Shown: positions 23,111 through 35,000 of the stretch, piece by piece
Layout of the letters: each line of letters opens with the position of its first letter
Numbering within the stretch: the first letter of the stretch is position 1
From: Ascaphus truei
Taxonomy: Eukaryota > Chordata > Amphibia > Anura > Ascaphidae
Reading direction: 5' to 3'
DNA: 64,000 nt
Assembly (NCBI GenBank): GCA_036426205.1
Contig: CM071573.1
Span: forward strand, 74,190,043 to 74,254,042
Notes under the pieces: model-generated
What the model was told of the DNA's origin: nothing
What the model saw: the letters and a program-made list of their open reading frames with translations, nothing else
The model's database searches: none
Position numbers and translations under genes: made by a program

Positions 23111-23593
23111 AGCTGCAGTTCAAGCAATATCCTATAAGGGTGTTTTTTAAAAAAAAAAATTAGTTCTGTACTATGAGAAAATACTTGTAGCATTTAAAAA
23201 ATGTAAAAAAAAATTTTTTCAAGAAATGTTTTATGTATTCTAATGTAACAAGCATTTTGGTTCCAATAGCAATAATTTACAAAGTCATATAACCTTTCCC
23301 TTCTGAAACAGCATCACCTTCTTGAGCCCTGCCCTCTCTAGCAGTGAACTAATTGAATCTAGTGCCTGCCTGGTCACATGATCTTCCTCACAGAAGTTTG
23401 GCTGTCAGTGCAGCAGAAGAGGGCCCAAAATGCATTTACTGAACCCCGAGCCGAATCTTCGCTGATCGATTATATGAGAACGGATTGATTGGCAACTTAG
23501 CTAATCACTTGTCAGTGTGTAGATTGTATTGATGTACATTAACGAATGTTTTTTTTTTTTTTTTTTTTTTAAACGGCAGCTTGAGCTGCAGCT
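23111..23593. mobile_element. TTAA-target MITE (AGCTGCAG ends), copy 2
   Basis: Ends AGCTGCAGTTCAAGC and GCTTGAGCTGCAGCT are inverted repeats. TTAA is present at both borders (23107-23110, 23594-23597). Related to 11181-11653. A T run of about 23 replaces the poly-G position of copy 1. No transposase is encoded; the TTAA target points to piggyBac or Kolobok. Confidence 0.7.
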
Positions 23594-23597
23594 TTAA

Positions 23598-24830
23598 GAC
23601 TGGTCCAGCACTACCTGGATTCTCCTTACGTTAATGATGAAATTACATGAAAGGTCCTGGTAATTGGACGTTATGGACTGGCATGGATTCCGTGCATAAG
23701 GAACGTTACCGCCCTGAAAATCTGCTCCAATCGGTTTCACAATTATACATAAGGATTCCGTGACTTGGATTAAAGATTGTTGACACTTTATTTCTTACAA
23801 TACTAGGTCATGTGTCACTAGGCTTAGTAAAAATGATTTCTTACTTTAACATGATTTGAAGGTGTGCATTTATTTTATTTTAACACTTAGCCATGTGTCA
23901 CTCTTCAACCTATGTTTACATTTTTTGCACTGTGATTTAATTTAATTGTACTGTATCTGAAAGAAAAGCACTATTTTCCTATTTTGTAGAAAATTGTAGC
24001 CTAACTTGACACACCTCAAGTCACATTTACACTGTTTTTGTATTGTGGGGCAGACTGCTTTTTTAATATAATATTGGCTGTTTAATTGCCTTTTATGTCT
24101 TGCTTCTCCAAGTGAATCTTCAAGACGCCAGAGGTTTACAGTAAGAGAAAACACATCCACATACTATAACGTATATATCTCCTTATACTAGCATTTCGCT
24201 AGATGACTTTGGCTGTTTATTAAATTCTATTCTAGCATCACTGGACGGCTTTCCTCATGACTGGCTCCCATTTTTCATGTCTGAGATATAATACAGAAGC
24301 TTAGATATGGTTCTCTTTCTCTTGCATTGAAACAGTGGAATAATTAAGTCTTCACTCTTAATTTGTCACCTTTCGATGCTCGTATCCCAGCTTTGCATGT
24401 GGCTAAAGTAAATGATTTTTATGTGACGGGTCATTTTCCAGATGTTTTGCCTAGAGATAAACAGGAACACCTCTCCAATTAGAATAGCTCCATATTTTAT
24501 GTTTTATTATGCAGTTGTTTTAGCCTAATTCTGCAGATTTTACTGTATCACTGCTATCCAAATAGGTACTTTGCATCTATATAGGAGGGGTTTAAAAATG
24601 TGCTTTTCAGTTATTTAAATGAATTTGCATTCAATCAATAGATTTCTCATAAGGCAACTATTTATTTGTCATTGCCAGGAGTGTTATTGTTAACTAGAGT
24701 GATTTTACGTATTTAACAGTATATATCATTTAAAAAACTTGCCACTATGTTTTTAATGTACAGTATGAATGTAATGTTTGATGGTCCTGCCCACGTGTTG
24801 TATGAGCACTCTCTCGTATTATAAAGAACT
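23598..24830. other. No gene recognised
   Basis: AT-rich, apparently non-repetitive DNA. Confidence 0.4.
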
Positions 24831-24838
24831 GTGTACAT

Positions 24839-25157
24839 CAGGGGTGTGCAATCTTTTCCCCCTGTGCCCCCTGCCTGCTCTCCCCCCCCTGTTCGCACCC
24901 TTCCCCTCCCCCCGCTGCTTGTGGGGCAATGTGACATCACGTTGCCATGACAACGCAACATCACGTAACCCCGCTGCATCATTTGATGCCGGGTTACCAT
25001 GACGACGTGTCACTGGAAGCCAAGGTAAGTTAGTTACAGAGGCCTTGTGTGGTCCCCCAGCATTTACTTTAAGTGCCTTTGGGGGAGAGCGTGGGACCTC
25101 TGTAACCACCACCCCCCCCCTCCAAAAATCTCACGCCCCCCAGTTTGCGCACCCCTG
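24839..25157. mobile_element. hAT-like MITE, family H2, copy 1
   Basis: Starts CAGGGGTGTGCAATC and ends GTTTGCGCACCCCTG. Flanks GTGTACAT (24831-24838) and GTGTACAC (25158-25165) agree at 7 of 8 positions. The interior has CCTGCCTGCTCTCCCCC and ACATCACG/CATGACAACG words shared with 43218-43578 and 61803-62024. Confidence 0.75.
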
Positions 25158-25165
25158 GTGTACAC

Positions 25166-26170
25166 TATCTGCATTATACAAAAAACTGAAATGAAAATAA
25201 TTGTGCAAAAAAGGCTAGTTTATGCGACAGTTATAACAAGTATTACAGTTTTAAAAACACAGTTGTGCACAGCCAACCCTACACAAAAATATTACCATCA
25301 AGGGTAATGAAGGAATGCAGGATAACAGTTATTTAACTGTATATCAGATTATACGCTGCAGTGTTTCTGAACATTCATTTGAAGGGATCCCAGTTGACGT
25401 TGTGGCTTTGCCAGGCTAATCTCAGAAGTATGTTACTTAATCCTAATTGCGTTGTTTACTAGAGCTATAGCTGATGCATTTGGATACCACGGCAACAGCA
25501 TCATTGGGCAGGAACTGGTAGTATGCATGTGGTATTGAATTATTTACCAAAGGGTTTGTATGTGTACCAGGACAAATACATTGAGAAATAACCCTGAATT
25601 ATTAATGAAAGGGGTTGGACATGGCTAGGGGGCTTCACACCCCACATATCTTCAGGGGGAGGGGAGATTGCTGTTAGTTCCAGGGGTCGGCAGTATAGTG
25701 TTAGTTTTTTTTTATTCTACATGTGCGTATACCCCTTATGCAGAAGCTTACCTTATTTAAAGTGAGGTTGGCGTTCTCGGGGGCCCACAGAATTTGAGCC
25801 TGCGTTCCTTTCCAAGGAAAGGGGGGCAAGTTTTGATGGTCTATAAAGACTGCGCGCCTTTGACGATTGCTCAGGTGGTCACCCGCACGATAGGCACGTT
25901 CTCTCCCACCTCCCCTTGTCATATGCGCATTTAGTCATTAGTAACACCTGTTATTTAATTTTTTTTTATGTTTTAATGTAATTGTATGTTACAAGTTATT
26001 TAATATATATATATATTTAAAAAAATGGTATGTATTATCACAGACAAGTTTTGGTTCAATGCCAGACTGTCTCCTCCTCTCCTTGCTGTCGCCATATCCA
26101 TTAAAATCTCCTCCCACAGTGTTTCTGGGGTGAGTGAGAGGCAGCTCAGTCTATCACAGAGGCGGAGGTA
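25166..26170. other. No gene recognised
   Basis: Includes a short (AT)n at 25998-26018. Near 26125-26178 a word CAGTCTATCACAGAGGCGGAGG recurs as variants near 27325 and 27412, pointing to a small dispersed repeat. Confidence 0.35.
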
Positions 26171-26179
26171 TGTATGTAC

Positions 26180-26405
26180 AGCTTTAATTATATAGCATTG
26201 ATAGTGTACTCAGTATTACAATACAGTATTACTGATAGTATTACAAAGACAATACAGTACATGGAATTATAATACAACAAGTGCAGCAAAGTCAGACAAT
26301 AGGGAAGGAATTCCCTGCCCTTGAGAGCTTACAATCTAAGTGGTAAATTAGAAGACTTACAGAGACAGCAGGTGAGGGAATAAGTGCAGTAGATTGCAGT
26401 GCTTC
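26180..26405 (-). mobile_element. L2-like LINE 3' end fragment
   Basis: TTCCCTGCCCTTGAGAGCTTACAATCTAAG and the following AGACTTACAGAGACAG words parallel the better-preserved L2-like 3' end at 51.74-52.12 kb. The coding end is not preserved. Confidence 0.45.
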
Positions 26406-26418
26406 GCCACAATGGTTG

Positions 26419-26864
26419 GTAGGAAGGTACCACAGTACACCAACGATTTCCCACAGGGTTAGCGCTACTCCACACACTTTGGGGGTGGGCATTGTTCTGT
26501 GGACACCAGGGTGGTTAGGTGCCCAGGGCACCCTCAGCACATTGGAGGAGCCCCACAGGGGTGGTGAATACAGTGTGGGTATTGTGTTGAGGGACATTGT
26601 CATTGTGGGTGTATTGTATTGTTATTGATATATGTGTGTGTGTGTTAGTAAACCCGTTACATATACTTGTGTGCGTATCCTTCACTGTAATTGGTTCCTG
26701 TGAAGGGTTATCCCGCTACACTGGGATCCCTCCCAGGTGGAGGTGCTGAACCAAAGAAGAAAGCGATAACCCCAGGCTCCCAGTGGCAGAGGATTAGGCC
26801 TCCTGTGAGCAATACAGGTAATCAGCATGCGTAGTTTCCATAGTCATAGGGAAAGGGGGCTACA
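26419..26864 (+). mobile_element. Probable solo LTR, copy F (short, diverged start)
   Basis: The 3' half matches copies D and G: GGTGGAGGTGCTGAACC, CCCAGGCTCCCAGTGGCAGAGG and an end GGGGGCTACA. The start GTAGGAAGGTACC parallels TGTAGCTAGGTACC of copy G but has lost the leading T. GTTG occurs at both borders (26415-26418, 26865-26868), within a longer chance or real match GTTGGTAGG. No AATAAA in the usual place. Confidence 0.5.
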
Positions 26865-26868
26865 GTTG

Positions 26869-28600
26869 GTAGGTATTAAATTAGATGAAATCACACAGAA
26901 GCGTCCCCTTGTCCTCCTATAAGTTAAATTTACTTCTCATCATCTTTTAAATACATTTTTGGAAAAATAAATTTGATCTCTTGACCAGCATATGTAGGGT
27001 TTGGATCTGGAAATATGTCATTTAAAAGGGGAAACGCTGGGAGAGAGGTCTCAGGTATTGGAGGAGATGAGGAGTAGGATGTGAAAGAGCATGTGTATAG
27101 ATCTGGGACGGCAGTATATTACTGCAGGTAAAACAGCAGCTTAGAAAGTTAGTCTTTAGATGTGAAAAAATTGTCCGAGCATTTAGAAAGCAAAGTTCCC
27201 ACAGTTGCAGGGTTTATAATGAAGTGAAGAGTCCACTTCTTGTAATCTTCACCTCCAATTTCAACTCCACAGACACTTCATATGTGACACTTAAAATGTT
27301 ACACAGCCAATGTGCAGTCTCATTGGCTGAGTGACAGGACGCTCAGCCTATCAGAGAAGGGGGCGGTATGTACATCTTCACTGGCTGTCTCTGGGTGAGT
27401 GACAAGCCATCCAGCCTATCACAGAGGGATGTACAGACATGCTTAGAGAATTATATTTATATATAGATTGTATTTACAATACCAATAGCTGTTGGCAAAG
27501 ATGCAACATTAAAATGAAAACATTAAAAATAACATTTGAAATAGCAACAATTCTATGATTTTTTGCATTTGAAACCAGTTGTTTCGATCTTATTTATAGC
27601 GTGTTTTTAGAGCAGTATTACTCGCCATGAGCCTGAATGAATGCAGGTAGGTTGTTTATAAATGATCTGACTGTTACTTAATTTTTTTAAATTTCATTCC
27701 AGATATGTACCAATTTGCACCATTTCATATTCTATTTCGTGAAATAAATACTGGGGATGGGGCGCCCTCTCCATCGACTTTTCTCAAGTGCTTCGTACCT
27801 TTCACCCTTGTGTCCAGTATTTTTGGAAAAGTCACCTAGCAACCCTACTCCAGACCCTGAAATATAGGTTTTGTTGAGGAGAAGAGAGAGATTTTTATAA
27901 CATCTCAGTATTAGCACGGGGTTAACGGACCACTGTGGAACTGGGCCCGTCTTCACAACCACATATTTAAACATTAAAATAAGTTTTGTGAACCGCCAAC
28001 CAGACTGCCTGTCATTACTCCAGCACTTTTATATAACACAATGCAGAGTACTGTAAAGGAAATGGCTTGTGAGGTGCCGTTCCTCTGGTACATACCAAAT
28101 CCTGAGAAATGCCCATCTGACAACCCAAATGTCAATGATGGTAATCCAATAAATATCTTTATATTCATTTATATCAGAACATAACTCTATTTTTCTTACT
28201 CAGTACGTGCGACATTAACATGCTCAAATATATTCTTATGAAATGCATGCATATTCTTACTTTGGTTATTCAACAGACATTTTGGCAGTGTCAAATATTA
28301 CATATCCCTGTATTTCTACATCATATACTTATATTCCTGTTTAAAGCAAATATTGGAGAATTGGATGAATTATTCTTTCTGAGATTTCATGCCGGAGTTG
28401 CTACGGTACAACAGGCAGTAAAAGCGGGCAGAAATATTTCTCAGAACACATTTTTCAGCCAGAAAAAGCGGTATTAACAGTTATCATTTATTGACACAAA
28501 GAACCTAAGGCTGTGTGAAGATGTTATAGTGTGTGGGGGGGGGGGGGGGGTGAAGGACTTATCGATGAGGGAAATGGAATAACTCATGTTAAAATTTAAA
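26869..28600. other. No gene recognised; small repeats
   Basis: Two adjacent copies of a CAGCCTATCA-CAGAGG-type word lie at 27340-27430. TGTCCAGTATTTTTGGAAAAG followed by CACCTAGCAACCCTA (27810-27846) matches one end of the TIR element at 43.75-44.15 kb. A G16 run is at 28535-28550. Confidence 0.4.
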
Positions 28601-28689
28601 AAATAGGTAAAGTTCGCGTCGCACCCCCAAAACAAAAACTAGGTAGAAAGGGTAACTCCAAAATTAGTTTATTTGACCATAAAAAGGGG

Positions 28690-28790
28690 TCAAAAACAGG
28701 CCAACATGTTTCGCGCTGCAAGCGCTTTGTCAAGGTCCCGATTCATGCAATCCTCAGCTCAGGGTATTTTAAGTGTAACAAGAAGCCAGA
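28690..28790 (-). repeat. Fragment of CTTGACAAAGCGC..GCGCGAAAC repeat
   Basis: On the minus strand a GCGCTTGCAGCGC hairpin is followed by GAAACATG, the same layout as the CTGANGA..GAAAC repeats near 1.1 and 6.6 kb but with a degenerate first box. Downstream flanks (CTCAGGGTATTTTAAG, CAACCAATCAGATA) appear to be part of the same dispersed repeat. Confidence 0.4.
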
Positions 28791-29479
28791 GCAGGCTCAA
28801 CCAATCAGATATACTGGACACCTAACAAGCACCTATTGAACCCCCAAAATAACCACAACATATATATAAGCATATGAGTGTCACAGAGGAGTGCTACTGA
28901 GCATGGCAATATATATTTAAAACCAGAGACAGCACATAAAACACAGACAAAGCTCAGTTTTAGCACATCCAGTGAAAATCATACACGGTACAGTGCCTAA
29001 ATATATATGTATAAATATCTATTAAGTAAAATGGTCTTTTAGTTCAACCAATCAGATACCAGTTCCCACGTGCACTGAAACACCAACAATTAGCATAACA
29101 CATTTACAAACATTTAAAAGACAAACAGCTTGCAAAATAGTTGCAGAATCACAGTACTACTATTTAAAAAGTGGTTACATTTGTTGCATACTATTCTGTC
29201 TTCCTTGCAATAGTCTGTCAATGAAAAATAAAAATATAAAAACAATTCATGAACCTTGAAGATTAGTGACTCCAGAACATGACATAATTAGAAAGATTAA
29301 CAAAGCAACCCCAAGGATATTTCTATTCCAAAAGCTCTAATCAAATTTTGTAATTGAATGAGTCACTTAAGTCATCATACAGCTATACTGCCTAAATCAG
29401 ACTCAAAAACAAAAGAGTATCTGTATACAAAGTCTGTGGCATTTCAAACACAATAAGGATTGGAGGATACAAGGATATG
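28791..29479. other. No gene recognised
   Basis: AT-rich DNA; no supported coding frame or RNA. Confidence 0.4.
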
Positions 29480-29483
29480 CAAA

Positions 29484-30801
29484 TGTAACGGGTATTCCAC
29501 CCCACCCAATCGCACATATATATATTGAATGTAGGGGGGAACCTATATGTTACCAGGTGTGGTGCGTTATACCTGTCAGGCTCACAGGAGGTCCGAGCCT
29601 CCGCCAGTGAGAGCCTGGGGTGAATCCTCTGGATCGTTCTCGGGTTCAGCGCCTCCACCTGTGTAGGGTTCTAGGGGTATAGAAGCTTGTCTACGCAGGA
29701 CCCGCATATACAATAACCACGTACTCAGAGATATATATAACCAGTTTACTGTAACGCAGAATATATATGCAGGCAATAACACACTCTTATAACGTACACT
29801 ACTAACACTTCCCCCGCAGGGGGTATCTCTACCATGTAACTCAGTCCTCTCCGTGTCTCTTACTCCACTAGGAGTATACCCGCCCACCACTGTGTATCCC
29901 CACACTGTGTCCACAGCCTAACCCCTTTTTCCCCGTGGTCAGCGCTGCCACTATGTGAATAGGTAATGTGAGAATGGTATAGGTTGGTGCACTTATGAAG
30001 GTACCTGCCGAGCGCTCCTGCACTCGGGCCAGCAAACAACTTCGCAAAGCATCAGTCGCTTGATGATTCTTTCTGATCCCAGGTCTCCTCGCAAGGGGTC
30101 CGCCAGGGGCGATCCCACCCTGGAGATAGTCTCTGTCTCTGGGGTGTAGGCCTGAGCCCAAGCCGCCGTTCAGGGAGCGCAGCGTCCACTGTGTCCCTAT
30201 CTATCACTGACACTAATGGGATAGTCCCTAACTTAGGGCCAGTACCTATGCACCACAAGCTGGGGGAGTTCAGGACCTATCTGGGGCCTAGGGGTTTTTC
30301 TGGCCTATTGCAGTGGGTCTCAGACCCCTGCACTCACCTCCTTCCCCTAGCTCTCCCGGTCCAGCACTGACTAGCGTGGCTCAGCGCGCGAAAAGTATCA
30401 ATTCCCTGCAAGCAGGGAGCTCCTGCAGCCCAATTGGCTCCCTGGCGTCATGGGGCCGCTCCCGAGGCTCATGGGACTTGTAGTCCCTTCCAAGAGCCTT
30501 CCCTGGTAGGCATGCGTTCGCGCGCTTCTCCTGCGCATGCGCGAACTTCCCTGCCAGTTCCCCGTGCTGAAATCTTCACTGCGCATGCGTGCGCAATTCG
30601 CTATGGCGGTGCCCTGCAACGGGACCCGCCGGAGCCCTAGCAACGCTACCGCAAGCTTCCCTGGGAACCTGCAATCCTCGATAACGGCGCGCTATGCTAG
30701 CTCACGCTCCCACACCTCTCCACGAGCAGCGGCTAACCTCCTAACCACCGCGGTGAGTGCCCAGAGGGGGGGCCAGCAATGCAGAGGGGGACCTGGCTAC
30801 A
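29484..30801 (-). mobile_element. Solo LTR, copy D
   Basis: Read on the minus strand it starts TGTAGCCAGGTCCCC and ends CCCGTTACA. CAAA is perfectly duplicated at 29480-29483 and 30802-30805. It carries GCGCATGCGC and GACTACAAGTCCCATGAG near its 5' end, as copies C and G do, and GGTGGAGGCGCTGAACC and CCCCAGGCTCTCACTGGCGG near its 3' end. No obvious AATAAA. At 1318 bp it is the longest copy. No internal region adjoins it. Confidence 0.7.
30466..30590 (-). promoter_or_regulatory. ZNF143-like and NRF1-like motifs in LTR D
   Basis: On the minus strand the order is GCGCATGCGC-type boxes (30581-30590, 30533-30542), then GACTACAAGTCCCATGAGCC (30485-30466). Same order and approximate spacing as in LTR C. 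Function inferred from motif identity only. Confidence 0.5.
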
Positions 30802-30805
30802 CAAA

Positions 30806-31110
30806 CATAAATTCAGCCTTGCAATTCATCAACACTATACACAAACAATAAAAAGATGAGTGGATATTACTTTCCCCCTACTTTCTATAATCAATGAAAT
30901 TACATTTGCAAATACATTCTAACATTGTATTGAGTCTAAATGCAAAAAAGTGTAATTTCTCTCTAAAAAAAAAAAAGGTGTAATCTCTAAAAAAAAAAAC
31001 ATATCTGATGGGTTCCCAATTGATCCAAGGAAAAGTGAAAGTTTGTCTCAGCATTAATTTTATCTTTATTATTATTTTATGTTTATAACAAATCAATATA
31101 TTATCTATAT
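30806..31110. other. No gene recognised
   Basis: A-rich DNA with short poly-A runs. Confidence 0.4.
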
Positions 31111-31114
31111 ATTT

Positions 31115-31116
<2 letters not shown>

Positions 31117-31178
<62 letters not shown>
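31117..31178. repeat. (AT)n microsatellite
   Basis: Uninterrupted AT tract of about 60 bp. Confidence 0.95.
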
Positions 31179-31181
<3 letters not shown>

Positions 31182-31829
31182 CCATCAGGAATATTATTTT
31201 GCATTATCTATATGTCCTGGGAGTTCACACTCACTTATGAGGACTGATGCAGGCTCCAAATTATTAGCCCATAACTCCCCCTCTATAATCAAGCTTTCAT
31301 TTGGATTCGGAAAGTACTACCTTTTTTAGTATCGCAAAATATATTTACCTTGTTCATTAACTCTAATTGCGTTCCAGAATCCATCTGGACTTTCATGTTA
31401 AAATTTCAAAATGATTATTCTGTTCGAGATAACTCAAAAAGCAGATGTCATTATCTCTGAAAGGCCACAATGATATTTGCAAAAGTATGGTTTGACAATG
31501 AATGTACCGTAGCTATAGAAACAAAATACTAAGTGCTATAGTTATACATGACAGCAAGAAAAGCTTATCTTCCAATAAAAGGTGCAATACCTGACACTCA
31601 ATTAAAACATTTCTGCTCATGTTTCCTTTAACGAGACTTTTTCTGCTGTCTACACATTCATCATTCTTTCCTTGTTGATTCTGTATGTCCGTAGTGATAT
31701 TATATTTATTATTTGTAGCAATACATGGCTGGCTCCCCTAGCAGGAAAGAGGCTAAAATAGCCCTATTCCATAATTTTCAGAATAGCGTCACTTAATAAT
31801 ATATTTTAGCAGAAAAAGACATAGGCCAT
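31179..31829. other. No gene recognised
   Basis: AT-rich, nothing supported. Confidence 0.4.
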
Positions 31830-32042
31830 AATAATAATAATAGCATGTTCTTGTATAATTTTGCAGGCTCAGGTCCCTGCCCCGTAGAGCTTACAATCTA
31901 TGCTTTGGGTGCCTGAGGCACAGGGAGATAAAGTGACTTGCCCAAGGTCACAAGGAACCGACACCAGGAATTGAACCAGGCTCCCCTGCAGCAATCTCAG
32001 TGTCAGTCAGTGTCTTTACTCACTGAGCCACTCCTCCCATAT
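31830..32042 (-). mobile_element. tRNA-derived SINE with L2-like tail, copy 1
   Basis: Read on the minus strand: a tRNA-like head with A box GTGGCTCAGTGAGTAAAG and B box CTGGTTCAATTCCTGG, then the core CTTGGGCAAGTCACTTTATC and CTGTGCCTCAGGCACC, then an L2-type tail GATTGTAAGCTCTACGGGG. This is a typical Pol III SINE body, 5' intact and truncated or diverged at its 3' end near an (ATA)n run. Confidence 0.75.
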
Positions 32043-32735
32043 TTACTGTTTACTAAGCTATGTATAAGGCACCTCCATAAGGCACCTCCCTGCACTGCTT
32101 AGTATATAAGATCCCATATGGTCCATTTAACTAAATGGGCTGAAATGTGTCTCTGACACCAAAATGTGTCAAATGGAATAACACTTCAATAGGCTGTGGG
32201 TAGTGTTATATGGTTTTCGTTTTTTCTACTTTCCACCCTTAAGCTACCAGTGTTTGTTTGTTTTTAATTAAAGGAATTCTGTTTTTACTGATTCACACCC
32301 TATTATCATTACACTCAATATTTTTCTGGGTACAGTACTTATTTTTGTTAAACACCAACACCTTATGCAATTGTTCTGTGTGCTGTAGCTCTGGGATTGA
32401 AGAGAACTGACCAGCGGTGAAGGTCAGCAAAGCAAAGTTACTGTATGTGATTGGCTCACGTCACAATCGTTGTTGTAGTATAGATAAGCATAGCAGCAAT
32501 TACTTAGTTTAAAATCAGCGAACACTTTTAGGTTTATACAGTAAAAATGTCAGCATGTACGATGTGTACACATGAAGAGAATTTTTTTTTTTTAACTCAA
32601 TTTTTTCCAGGTTTTAATGTATGGAATATAAAAATTGCCAGAGTTTTTGTTTTACACATAAAAACGGTAAACATTTTCTTGTGTCACAAGGGGCCTTAAT
32701 GAGAAGTGCATCTCATTTGTTAGCATGCACACATA
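32043..32735. other. No gene recognised
   Basis: AT-rich, nothing supported. Confidence 0.4.
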
Positions 32736-33560
32736 GGGGCTTATTCTAGTAGCTCAGAAGAGTGACAAACCCCTTCTAAAGTGCACTTTGGAAGTGATGT
32801 GGCATGCTTTGCTATTCTGTAAGCCCTAATCACGTCCAAACCGCGTCTAAAAGGCTTTTTTAGAAGCGGTTTCACTCTGCCAATCCAATCGGTTTGTCAA
32901 AAAAGCCTCTAAATCGCACGTTTTGCCCACAACTTCTATTCTCGTAGCTGGTTATGCAAACCACTTCTAAAAAAAAGTATTTTTTTACCATCACCTAAAA
33001 GGGGCGAGATTGTTATTGCGAGTTACATCCAGAGCCTGAAATATGGGTTTAGCTGTGATAGAAAACCCCATAAATTAGACTGGGGGTGGAGTTAACACCT
33101 CTGGTCACTCCGATTCTAAAGCAAGTACTATCCAGGCGGATTGGCTGTTAACAACACAAAACAAACAAAAATGCCCAAAGCTACTTCCAATGTAACAAAA
33201 ATACACAGTGCAATACTTCTCTTGAAAAAAGGTTCAATTAGTTTAACCTTTTGGCCAAAGCGTCTTAAGCCTGCTGCCACTTTCACGGCATGACCATAGC
33301 AGGTCCTAACACTACCTGGGTTAAAAATCTTATTAACCTGTATAATTACAGGAAGAATGATCACATTGGATCTGTCGTAACCTGGCAAAATGAAACTGAC
33401 CTGCCAACTTGGAAAGTGGGGAGGGGCAAGCTGAAATATATATTATGTGGTAATGGTAGGGGTTTCTCAGAGCGGATTGGCTGTTAAACCAGGCGGTTTG
33501 TCAACATGACAAACCGTGCGGTCTGACAATGCGGTCTTCAGAGATACTAGAAAAGGCCCC
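32736..33560. mobile_element. TIR element, Harbinger-like ends
   Basis: The left end GGGGCTTATTCTAGTAGCTC is complementary, with few differences, to GAGATACTAGAAAAGGCCCC at the right. ATA flanks both ends. GGTTTGTCA and GCGGATTGGCTGTTAA occur near both sides. No transposase is recognisable in the 825 bp. The ends resemble the GGGGCCTATGCAG element at 10.1 kb. Confidence 0.5.
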
Positions 33561-33650
33561 ATAGGGAGTTATGTATAAAGGTACTGGAAGGAGCAGCCAC
33601 ACCGACACATTTTCCTGTGTGTATGAGCCAGATAAAATAAACAACTTCAA

Positions 33651-33872
33651 CAAGCCCTCAAGGCCCCTCCCTACAGGTCAGGATTTTAGGATATCCAAGC
33701 TTCAGCACAGGTGGCTCAATCAGAGGCTCAAGACTGAGCCTCTATTGAGCCACCAGTGCTGAAGCAGGGATGGATTTAGCCACCTGTGCTGGAGCTTGGG
33801 TTTCCTGAAAACCTGACCTGTTGTGGGGGGGTGGGGAGGAGGGGGGGGAGCTTGAGGAATGGAGTTGAGCCA
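33651..33872. mobile_element. Diverged hAT-like MITE, family H1
   Basis: CCCTCAAGGCC..CAGGTCAGGATTTTAGG, GCTTCAGCACAGGTGGCTCA and the complement GAAAACCTGACCTGTTG are present. A G-rich run (33818-33850) is inserted in the right arm. Confidence 0.6.
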
Positions 33873-34179
33873 GTTAACAGCTGCCTGAAAAACCAAGTTG
33901 AAGCAAGCCAGGAAACAGAGTTAAAAATTACTTTTCAGAATTGACATTTGAAAAGGCATTTTGAACACGCGTTTCTAAGGGTTAATTCTGAAGCGAAAAG
34001 GTCCACTACATAATTGTATTCGGGCCCACAAAATAAATAAAAGTACAGTGAGCTTCAAATGAATGTCCAATATACTTATAACCCTAAATAAGCCAAGGTG
34101 ATAAGTGGTACTGCCGCAGGAAGCCCCAACTATAAGATTCCCCCACTTGGAGTCCAGTTCATAAGGTCAAGTTAATTAC

Positions 34180-34430
34180 TACTGCCATATTGTCCTACTG
34201 CAAATGTCACCACGGTCGGCACAGTGAAGACCCTTCTTACACTTGACAGGTCTCCTATGGTACCTGTCTCTGACCTGCCTGCTCTTGGCTTTCAGAGGAG
34301 CACTTGGAATGCAAAATGAGCACTTCCATCTCCTCTTACCATTCGGTTGAGGTGGAAGAACTCCAAATAGATCTGGTACATAAATGGTTATCCTTTGCTG
34401 CCCAACTGTATATATTCCCAATGCAGAGAG
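34180..34430 (-). pseudogene. Possible piggyBac-like transposase C-terminal relic
   Basis: A minus-strand open frame (34421-34179) reads a proline-rich spacer followed by KRRWKCSFC, then a basic stretch RQVRDRYH and VKCKKGLHC. Cysteine pairs preceded by a PP..KRR segment near a C-terminus resemble the zinc-ribbon tail of piggyBac transposases, but spacing is irregular and no DDD core is visible. It could be chance. Confidence 0.25.
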
Positions 34431-34839
34431 GCTTCCCCACTACAGTGCCACCTACTTTGCATGGTGGGTGCAGGTTCTCCAGCAAAGACAGGGTTAAAAA
34501 ATGAAGTCCCTTCAAAATAAAGGTTGTGTGGCTTCATTTAGAATCTTCACCCAGATAAACAAGAAAGCGTTATGCTAAACAGTTACTATAATGAGCACGT
34601 ATACAACAATTACATGGTGATTTCAAGTGACTCTTTGCTGCTTCTTTGAATTGATTCAAATGAACTTTTCCCTTCCTTGGGTGAATCCTGCTGATGCATA
34701 ATTATAGAGTTCTGTCACGAACACGCTTTCTTACCATTTTTGTTTGAACCCTGGGGACGAGACACTTATTACGCTGTGCATCTTTCCAGCTGGGGACAAA
34801 AAAATATCAAAAACCATTATTACCTGTAATGGCCACAAG

Positions 34840-35000
34840 CAGGACCGCCGACAGAGAGGGAGAGGTGGGACAAGTGTCCCACGTCCGGTGGCTGCAGGGG
34901 GCCATGCCACCGGGCCCCGGCTCTCCCCAGCTGTGGGCCTCCCTCATTGGCCTGTGCCTCTCTGACAGCAGCCTGAGACCAATTCGGAGGTGTTTGGTAT
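34840..35000. repeat. GC-rich repeat block
   Basis: ACCGCCGACAG ... GTGTCCCACGTCCGGTGGC ... CCGGGCCCCGGC. It resembles the GC-rich block at 14.51-14.70 kb, and a similar word CCGACAGGGGGAGAG appears near 35.69 kb. Confidence 0.4.

Noticed and set aside
31830..32042. tRNA gene
   Set aside because: The A and B boxes belong to a SINE head; the cloverleaf is decayed and it is followed by the SINE core and L2 tail.
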